From: Wolfiporia cocos | Lineage: Eukaryota > Basidiomycota > Agaricomycetes > Polyporales > Phaeolaceae | Direction of reading: 5' to 3' | DNA: 64,000 nt | Assembly (NCBI GenBank): GCA_029448655.1 | Contig: JACCLO010000015.1 | Span: 1,201,937-1,265,936 of the forward strand | Shown here: piece after piece, positions 1 through 11,600 of the stretch | How the letters are laid out: each line of letters opens with the position of its first letter | How positions within the stretch are numbered: the stretch's first letter is position 1 | Made by a program: the position numbers and the translations under genes | The notes under the pieces: generated by a model | The model's input: the letters and a program-made list of their open reading frames with translations, nothing else | What the model was told of the DNA's origin: nothing | The model's database searches: none

Positions 1-426
1 TCTCTAGCCAATCGGACATCTCGTCCGTAGCAGTCAGCCTATACATGTCAGCAGACCAGGCACTGGTCACGCCCTTGGTTACTAATGACAATGCGCACAA
101 TACACTATTTGCGCGGCCTACACCATGTTTCTATATCCCGGTATTGATTGGTATATCCATTTAATATGTATTACTCAGTACTTAGGTCTCTGGGGACTTG
201 TACATACAAATACGGACATTAGTATTATCTAATCTAATAAGACTGTTAGGGGTCATATATTTCATGTATATATACTGGACTTGCTGAGTGCTATTGCATT
301 GCCTCAGTTCTATTCATTGCATTCATACTACGAGTTAACAACTCAATGTATCCTGCTCTACTCGCATATACTCTTCTGCCTAATCCACAAACAAAGCCAA
401 TACAACAAGTGAGTAGTCTTGTGTTA
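1..426 (+). repeat. LTR remnant of the element C family, cut by the window start
   Basis: Read 5' to 3' this matches the minus strand of the LTRs at 38668-39286 and 47710-48328 with many substitutions and small indels. It keeps the TATATATA box near 267, the CTGAG/CTCAG mini-hairpin, the putative transcript start AGTTCTATTCATTGC near 308-322 and the terminal CTTGTGTTA ending at 426. The bases after 426 do not resemble that element's primer site, so this is a solo LTR or a 3' LTR whose body lies outside the window. Confidence 0.85.
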
Positions 427-963
427 ATTATATCCAATGGGTAATCATGCACCTGTGGTTCCAAGGTGGTAATGGGTGCATGTGATGTGATTACTCCTCA
501 AACTGGAAGCACATTCATATTACCCATAAAGTTGGGGTTGTCGATTCTGCCCTTCACATGATGGACGTATATACACCATGCCTGAATTTCTTGGATCATA
601 CGCTGCACTTCACAGACCTACATTATCACGTCAAATGGGGCCATGATGAGTTCACACAATTTTGAGACTACACAATAGGTGTAGTAGCATAACTTCTGTA
701 CGAATATGTATTCTTTCCTGTACACGTCCCACTTCATACGCAAAACCCATGGCAGCAAGGCACCCAGGAGACATAGGCTGCTTGATAACATCGACAGGAT
801 CCTCAGTACCATCTTCATTGGCAACAGCCCAAGCTCGCTTGTGCGTGCATTCCTGGTTTTCATCTTCAGAGGGAGTAGTGGCCACTGAGGTCAACCACTG
901 GCACTTCATTGTGCAAGGGGATGGGTGTGTTGCAGTAGATGGGGAACAGGACAGGAAGCATGG
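427..963. other. Flank of element B, no gene recognised
   Basis: About 540 bases between the LTR remnant and the left LTR of element B. Minus-strand frames around 650-910 read openly (acidic stretch with SEDENQEC and NEDGTEDP) but no domain or start is recognisable. No matching target duplication was found with the sequence right of element B (from 11063). Confidence 0.4.
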
Positions 964-1616
964 TGTGGGAGGGAAAAAGAGCAGGTAGTGAACGTTTGGA
1001 TCGTCGAGAGGGAGTGAGAGTGGGGGAAAGATAACGAAACAAGGTTTTGAATGTATAGTGGCCACTATCTATCTGACTTATACGAATATTCTTACTCACT
1101 CGCTACTCTTACCGTGTGCGCGACCGCTATGCCGCTGCTTCACACTGATGGGAGAACGGGGAAAAGATGGAGGTTGTTGCAGCTGAGGCTCGAAACTATA
1201 AGTACAGAGGAGACGAAACATGACGTATGACGCGCGAACAAGCCCCACCTGATTACCATATGTAGTAGACATTTTGCCATAAAAGTAAGAATGCTGATGT
1301 CTCAAAACCTGTTCTGGGAGCCACGTCGCTGGCACAGACGCCTTTGCGATGCCATGGACAACGATTGGACACGAGCATTGGCTCAGCAACGAGACAATCA
1401 GAATGACCGCATCCTATTTGCGTACGCGACTCGGCCCCCAACGAGTGCGGGGCATCGGCCGTCCTATGTCCTCGTGCCTACATCTCGCACCTCCCGCTGC
1501 CTTCCGGCTATCGTTCCAATGCTGGTAGAGTCGGTAGGGATTGAGTTACATTTTACAATCAGAGGAAAAATAAAGGAAATGCATAAACGGTACGAGCGTC
1601 AAATTTCTCTTCCACA
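964..1616 (-). repeat. 3' LTR of element B
   Basis: 653-bp LTR bounded by TGTGGG and CCACA, an inverted terminal pair. It matches 8669-8829 joined to 10562-11062 with only scattered differences (for example one extra A in the A-run near 978 and TATACG against AAACG near 1080). Confidence 0.85.
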
Positions 1617-1652
1617 AGAGGGGTCGACTTGAGTCTTGTCCTCAAGACCGGG

Positions 1653-3914
1653 CTACCACCAAGGACGGTAGTCAATGATAGCAGTTTGATAGATCTCTCG
1701 GAGGTTTGTCGACAACGTGATGAGAGGCCAACCACGACTAGGAACAGGATACTCGATCCACAGCTCTTTGTCATAGGCTTGAGCGAGAGTATCGATCGGT
1801 GAGACATGCAAGTGTGAAGGGTCATGGCGGCGGCGAACGTCACTAGCAAATGAATCTTGGGTGAACGGTTGCAGAAGATGAGCAATCCGAGGTGCGTCTT
1901 CGAGTTGGGCAAGCATAGTCTGATGGTCTGGCCTAAAATAGAACAACTTCAGTCTGTTCGCAGCGACCGCTTCCTTCAGGATCGTGCCGTCAAGCTCTCG
2001 TAGGCAATACGACCCCGATTTATACCGTTCATGTACCACGTAAGGTCCCGCCCATCAAAGAGCACCCTTGTTACCATGCTGCGTACCGAGCCAGGTCTCG
2101 TGGACTAGCACCCAGGTCCCTTCTTCAAAGTCGTTGCTGCGGATGCGGTGTTCGTTCCGACACATGTAGTCGTCAATAGCACGCTGCCGGCTCTTGATAA
2201 GGTGTTCGCGGGCTTCTCTGATATGTTCTTCCTTCCTTGCAATCTGCTGCAGTCTGATCGTAATGAGATCCTGAGTTGTGGTTACACTGTCCCATGCCAG
2301 CATGTACCAAGTGTGATCAGTGAGATCAAATGGATATAAACAGTGCTTGCCATAGAGTAGAAAAAATGGTGTATACCCAGTTGAACGAGTGACCATTGTT
2401 CGCATCGATAGCAAACCGGCATGAACGAATAGAGGCCAGTTACGTGGTTTGTCTCCACACGATCGCAAGACTGCTCTAGACAATGTCTGCCCATCTCTCT
2501 CGGCAATGCCATTGCCTTTGGGATGATAGGGTGAACTGAGAATGATGCACACACCGTACTTTGCTAGGATCCTCTTCGCTGCACCTTTGAACTCCGAGCC
2601 GCCATCGCACACACAAATTGGGATGCAGCCAAACCGCGACAAGACATCCTCCCATAAGAACCGTGCCCAGGATTTCGAATCATTCTTGACAACCGTGCGA
2701 GCTTCCGGCCATCTAGATACATCGTCAGACGCATGTAATAAATACCTTGCCCCCCGATATCCCTTCGGCATGTGAATTGTATCGAGAACGAATCGGCAAA
2801 GGATAGATGGAGATATTGTAAGGTTGAGTGGCGTAATTGAGCACAGTCATGCACGGAACTGGCAAGAATTGCAAGATCGAATGAAGAAGGCAATTTCGTC
2901 GTACATGTTCGGCCAGTAGTATCTGTCAACTAATCTCCTGTAAGTAGCATCATGTCCACGGTGGCCACATTCGTTATGAGCCTCTCCGATGAGTGCTTGA
3001 CGGCGAGCTGTCTCCTCGATAACAAGGCGCGGCACCTTTCCACCTACCACCCTCCAAAGACGACCGTCATGAAACACAAATCCTCACGCCTTTCGAACAA
3101 ATGCCCTACGTGTTTCAGAATCTGCCACACACCGTGAGGGATAGGTCGAGTTTTGCAGATAGGACCTAATCTCTTGAAACATCTCAATCAAGTCTTCGTC
3201 TCTGACCTTGCACTCATGTGATGATGTCCTAATCTCCAAGGCTGTCAGTGGGTCTGGAACAGGTTTATATGTTATGCGATTCTGTGAGCGCGGCCATGCG
3301 CAAGTCTCAGCTTTGCGTATACTGTCCTGACGGTCTGCTGTGTATGCTCCATAGTGTGCATTCCACACAAGCTCTTCCTGATGATGTGCTTCTTCTTCTG
3401 ACAGTCTTTCATCGGTAAGGTAGGCTCGGCAGAATTCAACATACTCCAATTCAATCGTCTCATCGCCCAACGTGAATTCCTCTGTGAATGCTTTAGCCAC
3501 CTTTCTGCGCATGAACTCGTTACCAATGTATGTATGGTCATCCTCCATCCGGAGTAATGTTGCCAGGAACGGCATTGGTTCGTTGATTGTGAATGCTGTC
3601 CGATTCATGAGCAGTCGGCGCCGCTCATTCCACCAGAGTGGCATGATCTCGTTCCTGAAAATAGGGATATTAGCGTCAAATATTCGTACGTACGGTGCAT
3701 TCTTCGTCTCGTGTATCCGCCTATGCTGAAAACCGTGAACCGCCATTGCTTTTGCTGACTCGAATTCACCCATTTCAAGTTGAACTGCAACGCTGCGTAC
3801 CACTCCATTGTCGTCTCGGATTGCATCCATTGCTATAGTCGGGTGAGGGAAACTACTGTCCTGTATAATCGTAAGCCACATCGTCTCTCTATTATACTTC
3901 TCTTCCGATCCCAA
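1653..3914 (-). pseudogene. Integrase part of element B pol, broken
   Basis: Read right to left: a linker region (3914-3084), an HHCC zinc-binding module (about 3077-2870, HNECGHRGH then CNSCQ), the catalytic core (2771-2055) with DDE residues in HASDD, CDGGSEFKG and GNGIAERDGQ, and a GPY/F-like tail (2039-1653, ending in LRELDGTILKEAVAANRL). Integrases of this type insert the cDNA copy. The reading frame is interrupted at about 3080, between 2847 and 2771, and near 2050, so no intact enzyme can be made. The tail matches the + strand fragment at 61488-61801. Confidence 0.85.
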
Positions 3915-4055
3915 ATGACCAACAAACCGCTCAAGTTGCTCTTCTCCATCAGACTCGTCCGAAGCATGCGGCTGTCGAGACAGCCCATCTACTGCGACGT
4001 GTTTTTCTGCAGGAATGTGGTTTAGCTCGAAATCAAAAAGCCCAAGATAAGCAAT

Positions 4056-5936
4056 TCATCGCGTCATTGGCGCATTTGGTAGGTCCGGTTCGCTGATCAT
4101 CTGTTTCAAGTAGCTGGCATCTACGTCAAGTCGAAAATGTACTCCCCAGATCCTATGGCGACACTCCTTGAAAGCCCTGAAAACCCCGTAGAGCTCTACC
4201 TTTGGCTGCGAGTATCTGGATTCAGTTGCATTGAATGTGCACGATCCATAGAGAATTGGGTGCTTATCAGTTTCGAAGTACTGAAAGAGTATCCACCCTG
4301 CTCCATATATCGAGGAGTCCACAGCTAGTACCACGAGGCCATGATCCGAGTCCCAGGGACCACGTGTAACGATCCGCGCTGCGTCGTAATCAATCAGCTT
4401 CAAAACTGGCGCATTTGCCACATGGTGCTTCAATTCGTCCATTGCTTCCTGCTGTTCTCTTTCAAATGCAAACACGTCAGTTGTCTGTCGAAGGAGCAAT
4501 GTCAATGGCTTCACAATCAATGAGAATCCTTTTATCCATCTCCAACCAACCCCAGCCATCCCTAGGAATCCTCGGACTTCTGAGATGTTAGTACAATATG
4601 GCCATTTTAGAATCTTATTGAAGAGACCATGTTCCAACTGCCATCCCTCCTGCGATACAATAGAACCCACGATGTGGAGTCTCGGCATAGCAAGAACAAG
4701 CTTCGACCCCGAAGCTGTGACACCTGCCTCAATGAAACGCTGAAACAGCATATGAAGCGTAGTAGCAAACTCGTAGACAAAGCGGCGAATATTAGGATTA
4801 CCGTCAATCGGCTCATCGTTGTATCGAGAGCGAGGCCCCTTGACAGCGACATCATCAATGAAAATGTCAGCCTCGTCAGGCTGCATAGGACCAAGAGTAT
4901 GGTTCATGTCCCGAATGAATTCCGGGATAGAATTGGTATATCCCTGAGGTAGACGAGTAAGACGGAGGGAGCCCTCAGGTGAATGAAATGTAGTCAGGTC
5001 GCGTGAGGCGAGTGCCAGAACACAGTGATCGAAACCGGAAAGAGCATCGCACAAGGCAAAGATAACTCTACCGACGAAGCTCTCTGCAAACTCGTCTGCC
5101 CATGGTGGGAGAGCCGAATCGCGAACTATAACAGCATTCAGCTGTTTGAGTGCGATCACTAATCGGGGTTTACTGCCCGTCTCTTTCGCAACTGGGAAAG
5201 ATGCAGATCGATACGAAGCAGAAGAATGCTCGTATTTCCCAGCAGCGAGCTGTTCACGAATGAGCTCACGAACAACTGGTTTCATCGCATCAGGGATAGG
5301 GATAGGCGGATCCGCCCATGGGACATGCTCAATAACAGGAATTTCGTAGTCAGGGAAGTACTTAGCTGAAAATGTGCCACGCTCGGCATCGGTCCAGGCA
5401 AGGGCTTGCTGGCATGTGCCGAGTACCCAGACAAGTAAATCAATCTCTTGTCGCCACAGGAATCCAGCTGCAATGGACTCCAAGATGTGATCGAGTCGTT
5501 CCTGCGTCAGTCTTGTTGATGGAACAAATGCAGATCGTGGAGGCAGATGTGTTGGGAGCGCCTCCGGAGGGGGAATAATAATCAGTTGGAAAACCTGCGC
5601 TGATGGATTAGGCATATACGAGGGAACTGGACGGACCTTTTGTGCTACTGGCTTGTACTTCTTACCAACAAATACACGAGCGACAGGTAGGGTGCGGACA
5701 CGGTCTGTCCACGGTGTCGATACAGGGGATTGCGGTCCAGCTGTAGCAAACATGCAAGTACGGAGGATAGGGTCGAAAGTACTAGGGGAATGGAACTGCG
5801 AGGCAAAAAGTAAGTCCAACGAGTCTAGAGCAGAAACGTCACCAGCTAAGCTGTGAATTAAACGGCCAATTTTTGGGACATCACCGGACGAGCGTCCCAT
5901 AGGAGGGGTCGACTTCAATTGCTCGCCCGGTCGCAA
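4056..5936 (-). pseudogene. Reverse transcriptase-RNase H part of element B pol
   Basis: A 626-codon open frame. The N-terminal linker has the motif PVPSYMPNP, also present in element D. The RT palm follows, with LRLTRLPQGYTNSIPEF and the catalytic box as FIDD (DIFIDDVAVKGP) instead of the usual YxDD. The RNase H region follows with LAVDSSIYGAGWILFQ. The frame has no ATG at its start; it begins at TTG within AAGGATTTTTG and overlaps the protease frame by about 20 bases in the -1 frame, which suggests programmed frameshifting. This part is open, but the element as a whole is inactive. Confidence 0.88.
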
Positions 5937-6955
5937 AAATCCTTGTTCTTATCGTCCTCTGGATCCTGTTCAGCTCCTGCCTTCACGAGCTTCAATGTGT
6001 TACGCTTGTCCTGGCTACCCACCACTCGGATACGGATTGAGGCACCTGTACGATCGCTGTTCTCAAATGCAATCAGCTCCATACCGTTGTCACGCTTGTA
6101 ATCAATCAAGGACGAATACCACTCCAGCCATGGCTGCCCTAATATTCCTCCATACTGCCCCAGATCTCATGGTGTGACGAATAAATGATGATCAAAATGT
6201 TTACCAGAGATCTCTATGGGAGCACTACGGCAACATCCCACTAGCCTTACTGGTTCGCCGTTGATTCCACGGAGGGTCCAGCGTGATCCATCTCGATCTA
6301 TAGGAAGTCCGGAGTCCTTGAATAGCTGCTGCGAAACCAAGTTCAGTTCTGACCCTGTATCATTTAGGAATGTGACCAGCAGTCCAGCAAACATCCCCTG
6401 GATTTCACCGCAAACCATCGCGAAAAACCTAGGAGCTGACAACAGTACTGCTCCTGCATATCGATGCACTATGTCCTGTAAGTCCTCTGAAGATGTAAAG
6501 GTTAGCTCGATGTTTGACGCAGCACACTCAGCGGCGTTCGTGGCATCTTCATCCGCAGTTTCTGCAATAGCCGCAGCTATGTCGAAGTCTCCTGTCTTTA
6601 CGTTCCACTCGCGACGTGTCTTGGTAAGCTGCGAAAAGCGCTTCTGTAAGTCTGGGGACATGCCTAAGACCTGTTTCAAAGGTAGCGTAATCTGTGTCTC
6701 CAGAATCTGTTGCTTGATATCGTCAATGGATACACATTCTTGCATATCAGAAGTAAAATGGTACTGCGACTGTTTGAGATGTGGAGGCTTGTCTCTTATG
6801 GGTGCAGGCATCTCCTCAACAGGCCGCGCTGACTTCATATCCCGCCAACCAGCCTCGGTGTTGATTCGTGGCGGGGTCGGCACCGCCCCACCCGTCGTGG
6901 TCGACTGTGGCTGTTTCGGCGTCATGCATGTTGGCTCAGCAGGCTCATGTTTCAC
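5915..6955 (-). pseudogene. Protease region of element B
   Basis: Aspartic protease-like segment with the catalytic-type motif LNDTGSELNLVSQQLF (compare YLVDSGSKLNLI in element D). It is in the same frame as gag but separated by TGA at 6965-6967, and broken again by TGA at 6167-6169 inside VTP*DLGQYGGILGQPWLEW. Element D reads through both equivalent positions, so both stops are mutations. The frame finally stops at 5915, just after the T-run where the RT frame takes over. Confidence 0.8.
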
Positions 6956-6964
6956 AATGTCGGG

Positions 6965-8503
6965 TCAAGCTGTTGTCGTAGTGCTCTTCAGGGTAGCGTC
7001 AAACCGGACCTCTTTTCGCACCTGTAAAATATCATCAACAGTACCTGACTTCTTAGTTTGTGAGCGAGTAGTAGCAAATGCATAGGTCTCCTCCACTGTG
7101 CAGGCATATGCTTCTCTCCCCAATACCGGGACCCCATCATAGTACAATGTCATTGCTGCAGCGGAGCGACTGGAACCTGCCTCGGGTGAGCACACTTTCT
7201 CTACCATCGACCTCACTTGTCCAGCAATCCCATGTATCATCGCGTCGTTGTATGCCGGCAATGACATCCCATCCTTCCACAACACCTTTCCACTCCCAAC
7301 TGCTGACAACATGAGGATGCCCCCGTTAATCAGGGCTAGTATCTCCGTACAATCCTTGAAATTCAAAGGATGATCCAAGCCAGCCCCTTCTCGCTTGCCA
7401 CACCTATAGCATACACGACCTGGGCCACCACGACCCATCTGACCCGCATTTGAACTAACAATGGGTTGCGCACCTGATTTCGCGATTGATGCCTGCAGGG
7501 CAGTCATCGTCTCTACGATCTTCAGCAGCGCCGCTTCCGTGCTGGACTTGCCAGGTACTTTCTTGGTCCTCATCTTCGACTTACCCTGTTCTCTTGTCCT
7601 CGCTGACTTCTTGTGTTTTGATTGTCTCCTCTTCTTCTTGCGACCGCTACTAGAGTCTGTATCTGAACCTTCTTCTGACGACGACTCATCAGTGTCAGAC
7701 GGGCTGCTCTCCGACTCACTTTCATCTGAATCTGATCCCATCTCTGAATCGTGCTCCGAAGCTGACGAATTGCTATCATAGTCAACATCATCACGGCTAT
7801 AATAATCTCTCGTTACCTCTATTATTTTTTCCATTGGCGCTGGGTCCTTCTTAGTCATCTTTTGGCTGACAGCCTTCACGAGATCTGGCTTGATATTCCT
7901 GCGAAGCGAAGATCGTAAGCCTTTATAGAAGAGTAAGTCATGCTCTGCCTTTGTCATGAGGTTTTCCGAAACCATGTTGCCAGCCTTGTGCGTAAACTCT
8001 CTAACGTACTGATCAAACGTTCTTAGTGACCTTACCACTCCCTTCTTCGCTCTGCGCTTCGAAAACTCGCGGAGGCGGTCTCTCGAATACTTGTTCTTGT
8101 CTTCATTCGAACCGTAAAAATACTTAAGCCGTTCCTTTGCCGCCGCCCAGTCGTTCCCACTAAAAACCGGGTCGTGCTTCAGTACATTCCTTACCGTAGT
8201 CTTACAATACTGTAAGACTCGAGTTGGTCGTTCGTTCTCCGGGACGCCGGCAGATTTTGCATATGCATCAAAGATTGCTATGAAGTCCAACAGACGTCTT
8301 CCGTCGAACTTCGGCGCATTCTTCAATGTTGGTGGCGGCATATGCATGTTGAACATTGTGTTTACCGAATTATTGGACATACTAGGATTCGCGTTTAGCA
8401 ATAATGGAGAAAATATTGACGTACTTGTAGTGTTCACGTTTATTCTCGAAAGCAACGCTGAACGTCTTCTGTTATCGTTGCCTGCCGCAAGACCAGCTGT
8501 CAT
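6965..8503 (-). CDS. gag of element B
   Basis: 512 codons from an ATG at 8503. Residues 55-230 form a retrotransposon-gag-like helical region starting APKFDGRRLLDFIAIFDAYA. An acidic Ser/Asp/Glu tract (about 245-285) and a basic tract follow. The nucleocapsid-like motif is CYRCGKREGAGLDHPLNFKDC, spacing CX2CX9HX6C, much wider than the retroviral CX2CX4HX4C. Element D gag has the same spacing. The terminal TGA is probably a mutation in what was a continuous gag-protease frame. Confidence 0.8.
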   Translation of the reverse strand: MTAGLAAGNDNRRRSALLSRINVNTTSTSIFSPLLLNANPSMSNNSVNTMFNMHMPPPTLKNAPKFDGRRLLDFIAIFDAYAKSAGVPENERPTRVLQYCKTTVRNVLKHDPVFSGNDWAAAKERLKYFYGSNEDKNKYSRDRLREFSKRRAKKGVVRSLRTFDQYVREFTHKAGNMVSENLMTKAEHDLLFYKGLRSSLRRNIKPDLVKAVSQKMTKKDPAPMEKIIEVTRDYYSRDDVDYDSNSSASEHDSEMGSDSDESESESSPSDTDESSSEEGSDTDSSSGRKKKRRQSKHKKSARTREQGKSKMRTKKVPGKSSTEAALLKIVETMTALQASIAKSGAQPIVSSNAGQMGRGGPGRVCYRCGKREGAGLDHPLNFKDCTEILALINGGILMLSAVGSGKVLWKDGMSLPAYNDAMIHGIAGQVRSMVEKVCSPEAGSSRSAAAMTLYYDGVPVLGREAYACTVEETYAFATTRSQTKKSGTVDDILQVRKEVRFDATLKSTTTTA

Positions 8504-8647
8504 AGAACGAGTGGCTGGCCCTGCTATGCGCTGCGCCCTTATCGGGATGCGTGAGCGATGAGATGACGCTGTTGTGATGCCGCAACGATCGACCTAGGTA
8601 TTAGTACCCTCTACAAACGGAAAACCCAAGACCAGCTAACTAGGCCT

Positions 8648-8666
8648 CGACCTGCCACGGTCACCA
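8648..8666 (-). other. Primer binding site of element B (tRNA type)
   Basis: Two bases inside the 5' LTR the element strand reads TGGTGACCGTGGCAGG. The leading TGG complements a tRNA CCA end, so element B was probably tRNA-primed, unlike element C. The tRNA was not identified. Confidence 0.5.
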
Positions 8667-8668
8667 CT

Positions 8669-11062
8669 TGTGGGAGGGAAAAAAGAGCAGGTAGCGAACG
8701 TTTGGGTCGTCGAGAGGGAGCGAGAGTGGGGGAAAGATAACGAAACAAGGTTTTGAATGTATAGTGGCCACTATCTATCTGACTTAAACGAATATTCTTA
8801 CTCACTCGCTACTCTTACCGTGTGCGCGATAATGTTGCCGAAGTTCGGTTCAGTTCAGGTTCAGGGGGGTCTGGGGCTGAACCTAGAACTGAACCGACTG
8901 CAGGGAGCCTGAACCTGAACCTGAACCTGGACTGAACCTGCTGAACTGGTTCAGCAGGTTCGGTTCATGGTTCGAACTAGGTTCGAACCACTAAATGACT
9001 TGCTTTTCTAAAATGTAAAAATAATGTTGAGTCCACTGGAGTAACCAATATGCTGCAAAATAAATGTGCCATAGACATTAGAACCATGTAAGAACACCGA
9101 GACGTGACCAAACACGCATCAAAATGACGCAGAATGCACCATGGAAAGCCAGCTGGTAGGCAGAATGTCCATCCGAGGTGGTTTAGCTACAGCTCGACCG
9201 ATCGTGATCAACCTCGATCGTGCTCGCACAGTGAACGTTGAACCTTCGCTGGTTTGCGCACAATCTGAAACGTCGCAAAAGCCCTGCGGACACTCTCTGG
9301 CTGCTCATCTAGTCAAAGACAGGTACTATCCGACATTTCTCTAGGCTCTCTAGCATAGACAGGTCTGTCCCAACCTCGACTGCTTTCCTATAGCTTTTTC
9401 CATGTCTTGTCTCTCTAACCTCTGTGCACCACCTTAGATCTACGGTCTATCGGTCTCGTAAAATAATTTTCTAGTATTCTAGGACAATCCTCACTGTTTC
9501 AGGGTTCGTCTCCGACTTGTCTAGCTTGTAGGGTGCATACTCAAATTTTAGGGCACTCAAAATGTTGTAGAAAACCTTATAGCTCTCTATGTATTTAGGC
9601 GATGTGCAGATACAAGAAAATACATTGATTACTGCCAAGACGAAGCTAGACGAAGAGCTGTGCTCGAGGCGTTCGCTCAGGACTTAGGGAATCAGTTACC
9701 AATGTTTTGATTTGATTACTATTATTCCTGATCCATTTAACGTGCCGCCGCCGTTTGAATCGCTACAAGCTGCGTGTCTCCTAGGTACATTGCTCGCCAT
9801 CGACCCCTTAAACACCTCACCTATCGTGGCACATCCTGACCTGCCCAGGAAACCCGAGGGAAATATTTTTCTGACAACACCAAACTTCAAGTTCTGCAGT
9901 GCCTCTGTTTGGTGTCTATTGGGCTGCTACATTCCAAATTGGCTCTGAGTCTTCTTTACAGTGGTAAAACATAACTTATGATGCACAATAGTCACTCAAG
10001 GCAGCAGATTTGAGCAGTTCAGTAATCAGAATCCATGAGCAGAATGAGTGTGAATTAGCCTGAGGCAAAGCTAATAAAAAACCTTATTAGACAGCTCTGT
10101 ATACAACCTAGGTTCATGGATCTGAAGTGAAACATTGTGAACTACATGTTTTACTTCATCTGACAGCAGTGAATGTAGCCCAGTGCCAAAGAAAGCACAG
10201 TACTTCCAACATGGGGCTGAGCTCTCACCATATTGGGAGACTGGAGTATATCAGTGCTGATGCTTGCCATTGTGAAGCCAGTTATCCATAGCTTACTGCA
10301 ACAATACTATAACAAAGATGACAAGAATATGATTGTAGTTTATACTTATCCACCAACAGTTACCAGGAATATGTTAATGCTAAGTGGTTCAAGGTTCAGT
10401 CCGGTTCGAACCTGGTTCAAGGGTACCCATGGCCCCCCTGAACCAAGAACCGAACCTCGACATCCTACCCTGGACCGGACCTGGACTGAACCTGAACCTA
10501 GGTTCGGTTCCGGCGGTTCAGGTTCTGAACCTTGGTTCTGAACTGAACTTCGGCAACACTAGTGCGCGACCGCTATGCCGCTGCTTCACACTGATGGGAG
10601 AACGGGGAAAAGATGGAGGTTGTTGCAGCTGAGGCTCGAAACTATAAGTACAGAGGAGACGAAACATGACGTATGACGCACGAACAAGCCCCACCTGATT
10701 ACCATATGTAGTAGACATTTTGCCATAAAAGTAAGAACGCTGATGTCTCAAAACCTGTTCTGGGAGCCATGTCGCTGGCACAGATGCCTTCGCGATGCCA
10801 TGGACAACGATTGGACACGAGCATTGGCTCAGCAACGAGACAATCAGAATGACCGCATCCTATTTGCGTACGCAACTCGGCCCCCAACGAGTGTGGGGCA
10901 TCGGCCGTCCTATGTCCTTGTGCCTACATCTCGCACCTCCCGCTGCCTTCCGGCTATCGTTCCAACGCTGGTAGAGTCGGTAGGGATTGAGTTACATTTT
11001 ACAATCAGAGGAAAAATAAAGGAAATGCATAAACGGTACGAGCGTCAAATTTCTCTTCCACA
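8669..11062 (-). repeat. 5' LTR of element B, split by a hAT element
   Basis: The LTR occupies 8669-8829 and 10562-11062. The two parts join at GTGCGCGA, which is present on both sides of the insertion and once in the left LTR at the same place. Confidence 0.88.
8830..10561. mobile_element. Non-autonomous hAT-type DNA transposon, 1,732 bp
   Basis: The ends are inverted repeats: TAATGTTGCCGAAGTTC at the left and the complement of TAGTGTTGCCGAAGTTC at the right (one mismatch in 17). The insertion is flanked by an 8-bp duplication GTGCGCGA (8822-8829 and 10562-10569), the hAT hallmark. Inside both ends are dense repeats of GGTTC/GAACC (8840-8990 and 10386-10550), as in hAT subterminal binding regions. 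The middle has no recognisable transposase; the longest open frames are under 80 codons. Confidence 0.85.
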
Positions 11063-11600
11063 ACGGGTGTCTGGACTGCAGCAGGCATGGTTGTTGTCCA
11101 TCATTGGCTGGGATATGTACACTCTACTGACTCGTTGCATACACGGACCAATATCTAAACCTCATCAGCACCATTCACTCTTTGTCAGAAGTCGTGGTCC
11201 ATCGTCGGGCATGGTACAGATGCAGGCAAGGTGGAAGTCCTAATGGGGTTGAATAGTGCAAACAAGCAGCGGACAGGGAGCATGGTCAGCTTGGCGGCTC
11301 CTGGGGTTCAGCGTGCAACATTGAGGTTGGTCAGGTTGGACACCAGAGGATAAAGGGTGTGTGGACGACTAAGAGTCGTCCAGCAGCACGAATGGGCATC
11401 CACAGTACTCCTGGTCAAGGGTGGTTCCAGAGAGCAGCCAGTGAAGAGGGAAGCAGAGAGGAGGAGAGAGAGGAGGGGGGGGGGGCGATGAAAGCAAGGA
11501 TGAGGGTGACGAAGGGGCAACAAGGGCAACAACGTGTCACAGATTCTGGGCCATTGCTCAGGATCTGCCCTCTCCATGGGTCGAACACAGGAACTGGTGT
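11063..11600. other. Intergenic, no gene recognised
   Basis: Right flank of element B. A purine-rich GGAGG tract lies at 11440-11490. No coding or repeat assignment is possible from the sequence alone. Confidence 0.4.

Larger units (their letters stand above)
964..11062 (-). mobile_element. Degenerate Ty3/gypsy LTR retrotransposon (element B)
   Basis: LTRs starting TGTGGGAGGG and ending TTCCACA bracket gag, protease, RT-RNase H and integrase in Ty3 order on the minus strand. Without the nested hAT insertion it is about 8.4 kb. The LTRs differ by several substitutions and indels, and gag-pol carries in-frame stops, so it is old and dead. There is no chromodomain; pol ends in a GPY/F-like integrase tail. 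Element D (57-61.5 kb) is a second copy of the same family. No clean 5-bp target duplication was seen (left flank CATGG, right flank ACGGG). Confidence 0.85.

Noticed and set aside
1618..5916. Shared 13-mer GAGGGGTCGACTT at 1618 and 5904 as a duplicated functional tract
   Set aside because: A 13-base match between two sites in 64 kb is expected by chance, and the second is coding.
6961..6970. TGA between gag and protease of element B as programmed readthrough
   Set aside because: Element D has no stop at the corresponding place and has a different stop (TAG at 59720-59722) where B reads through; both are better explained as mutations.
6216..7085. + strand open frame of 289 codons
   Set aside because: Antisense to the protease and gag of element B; Ser/Cys-rich text without a family.
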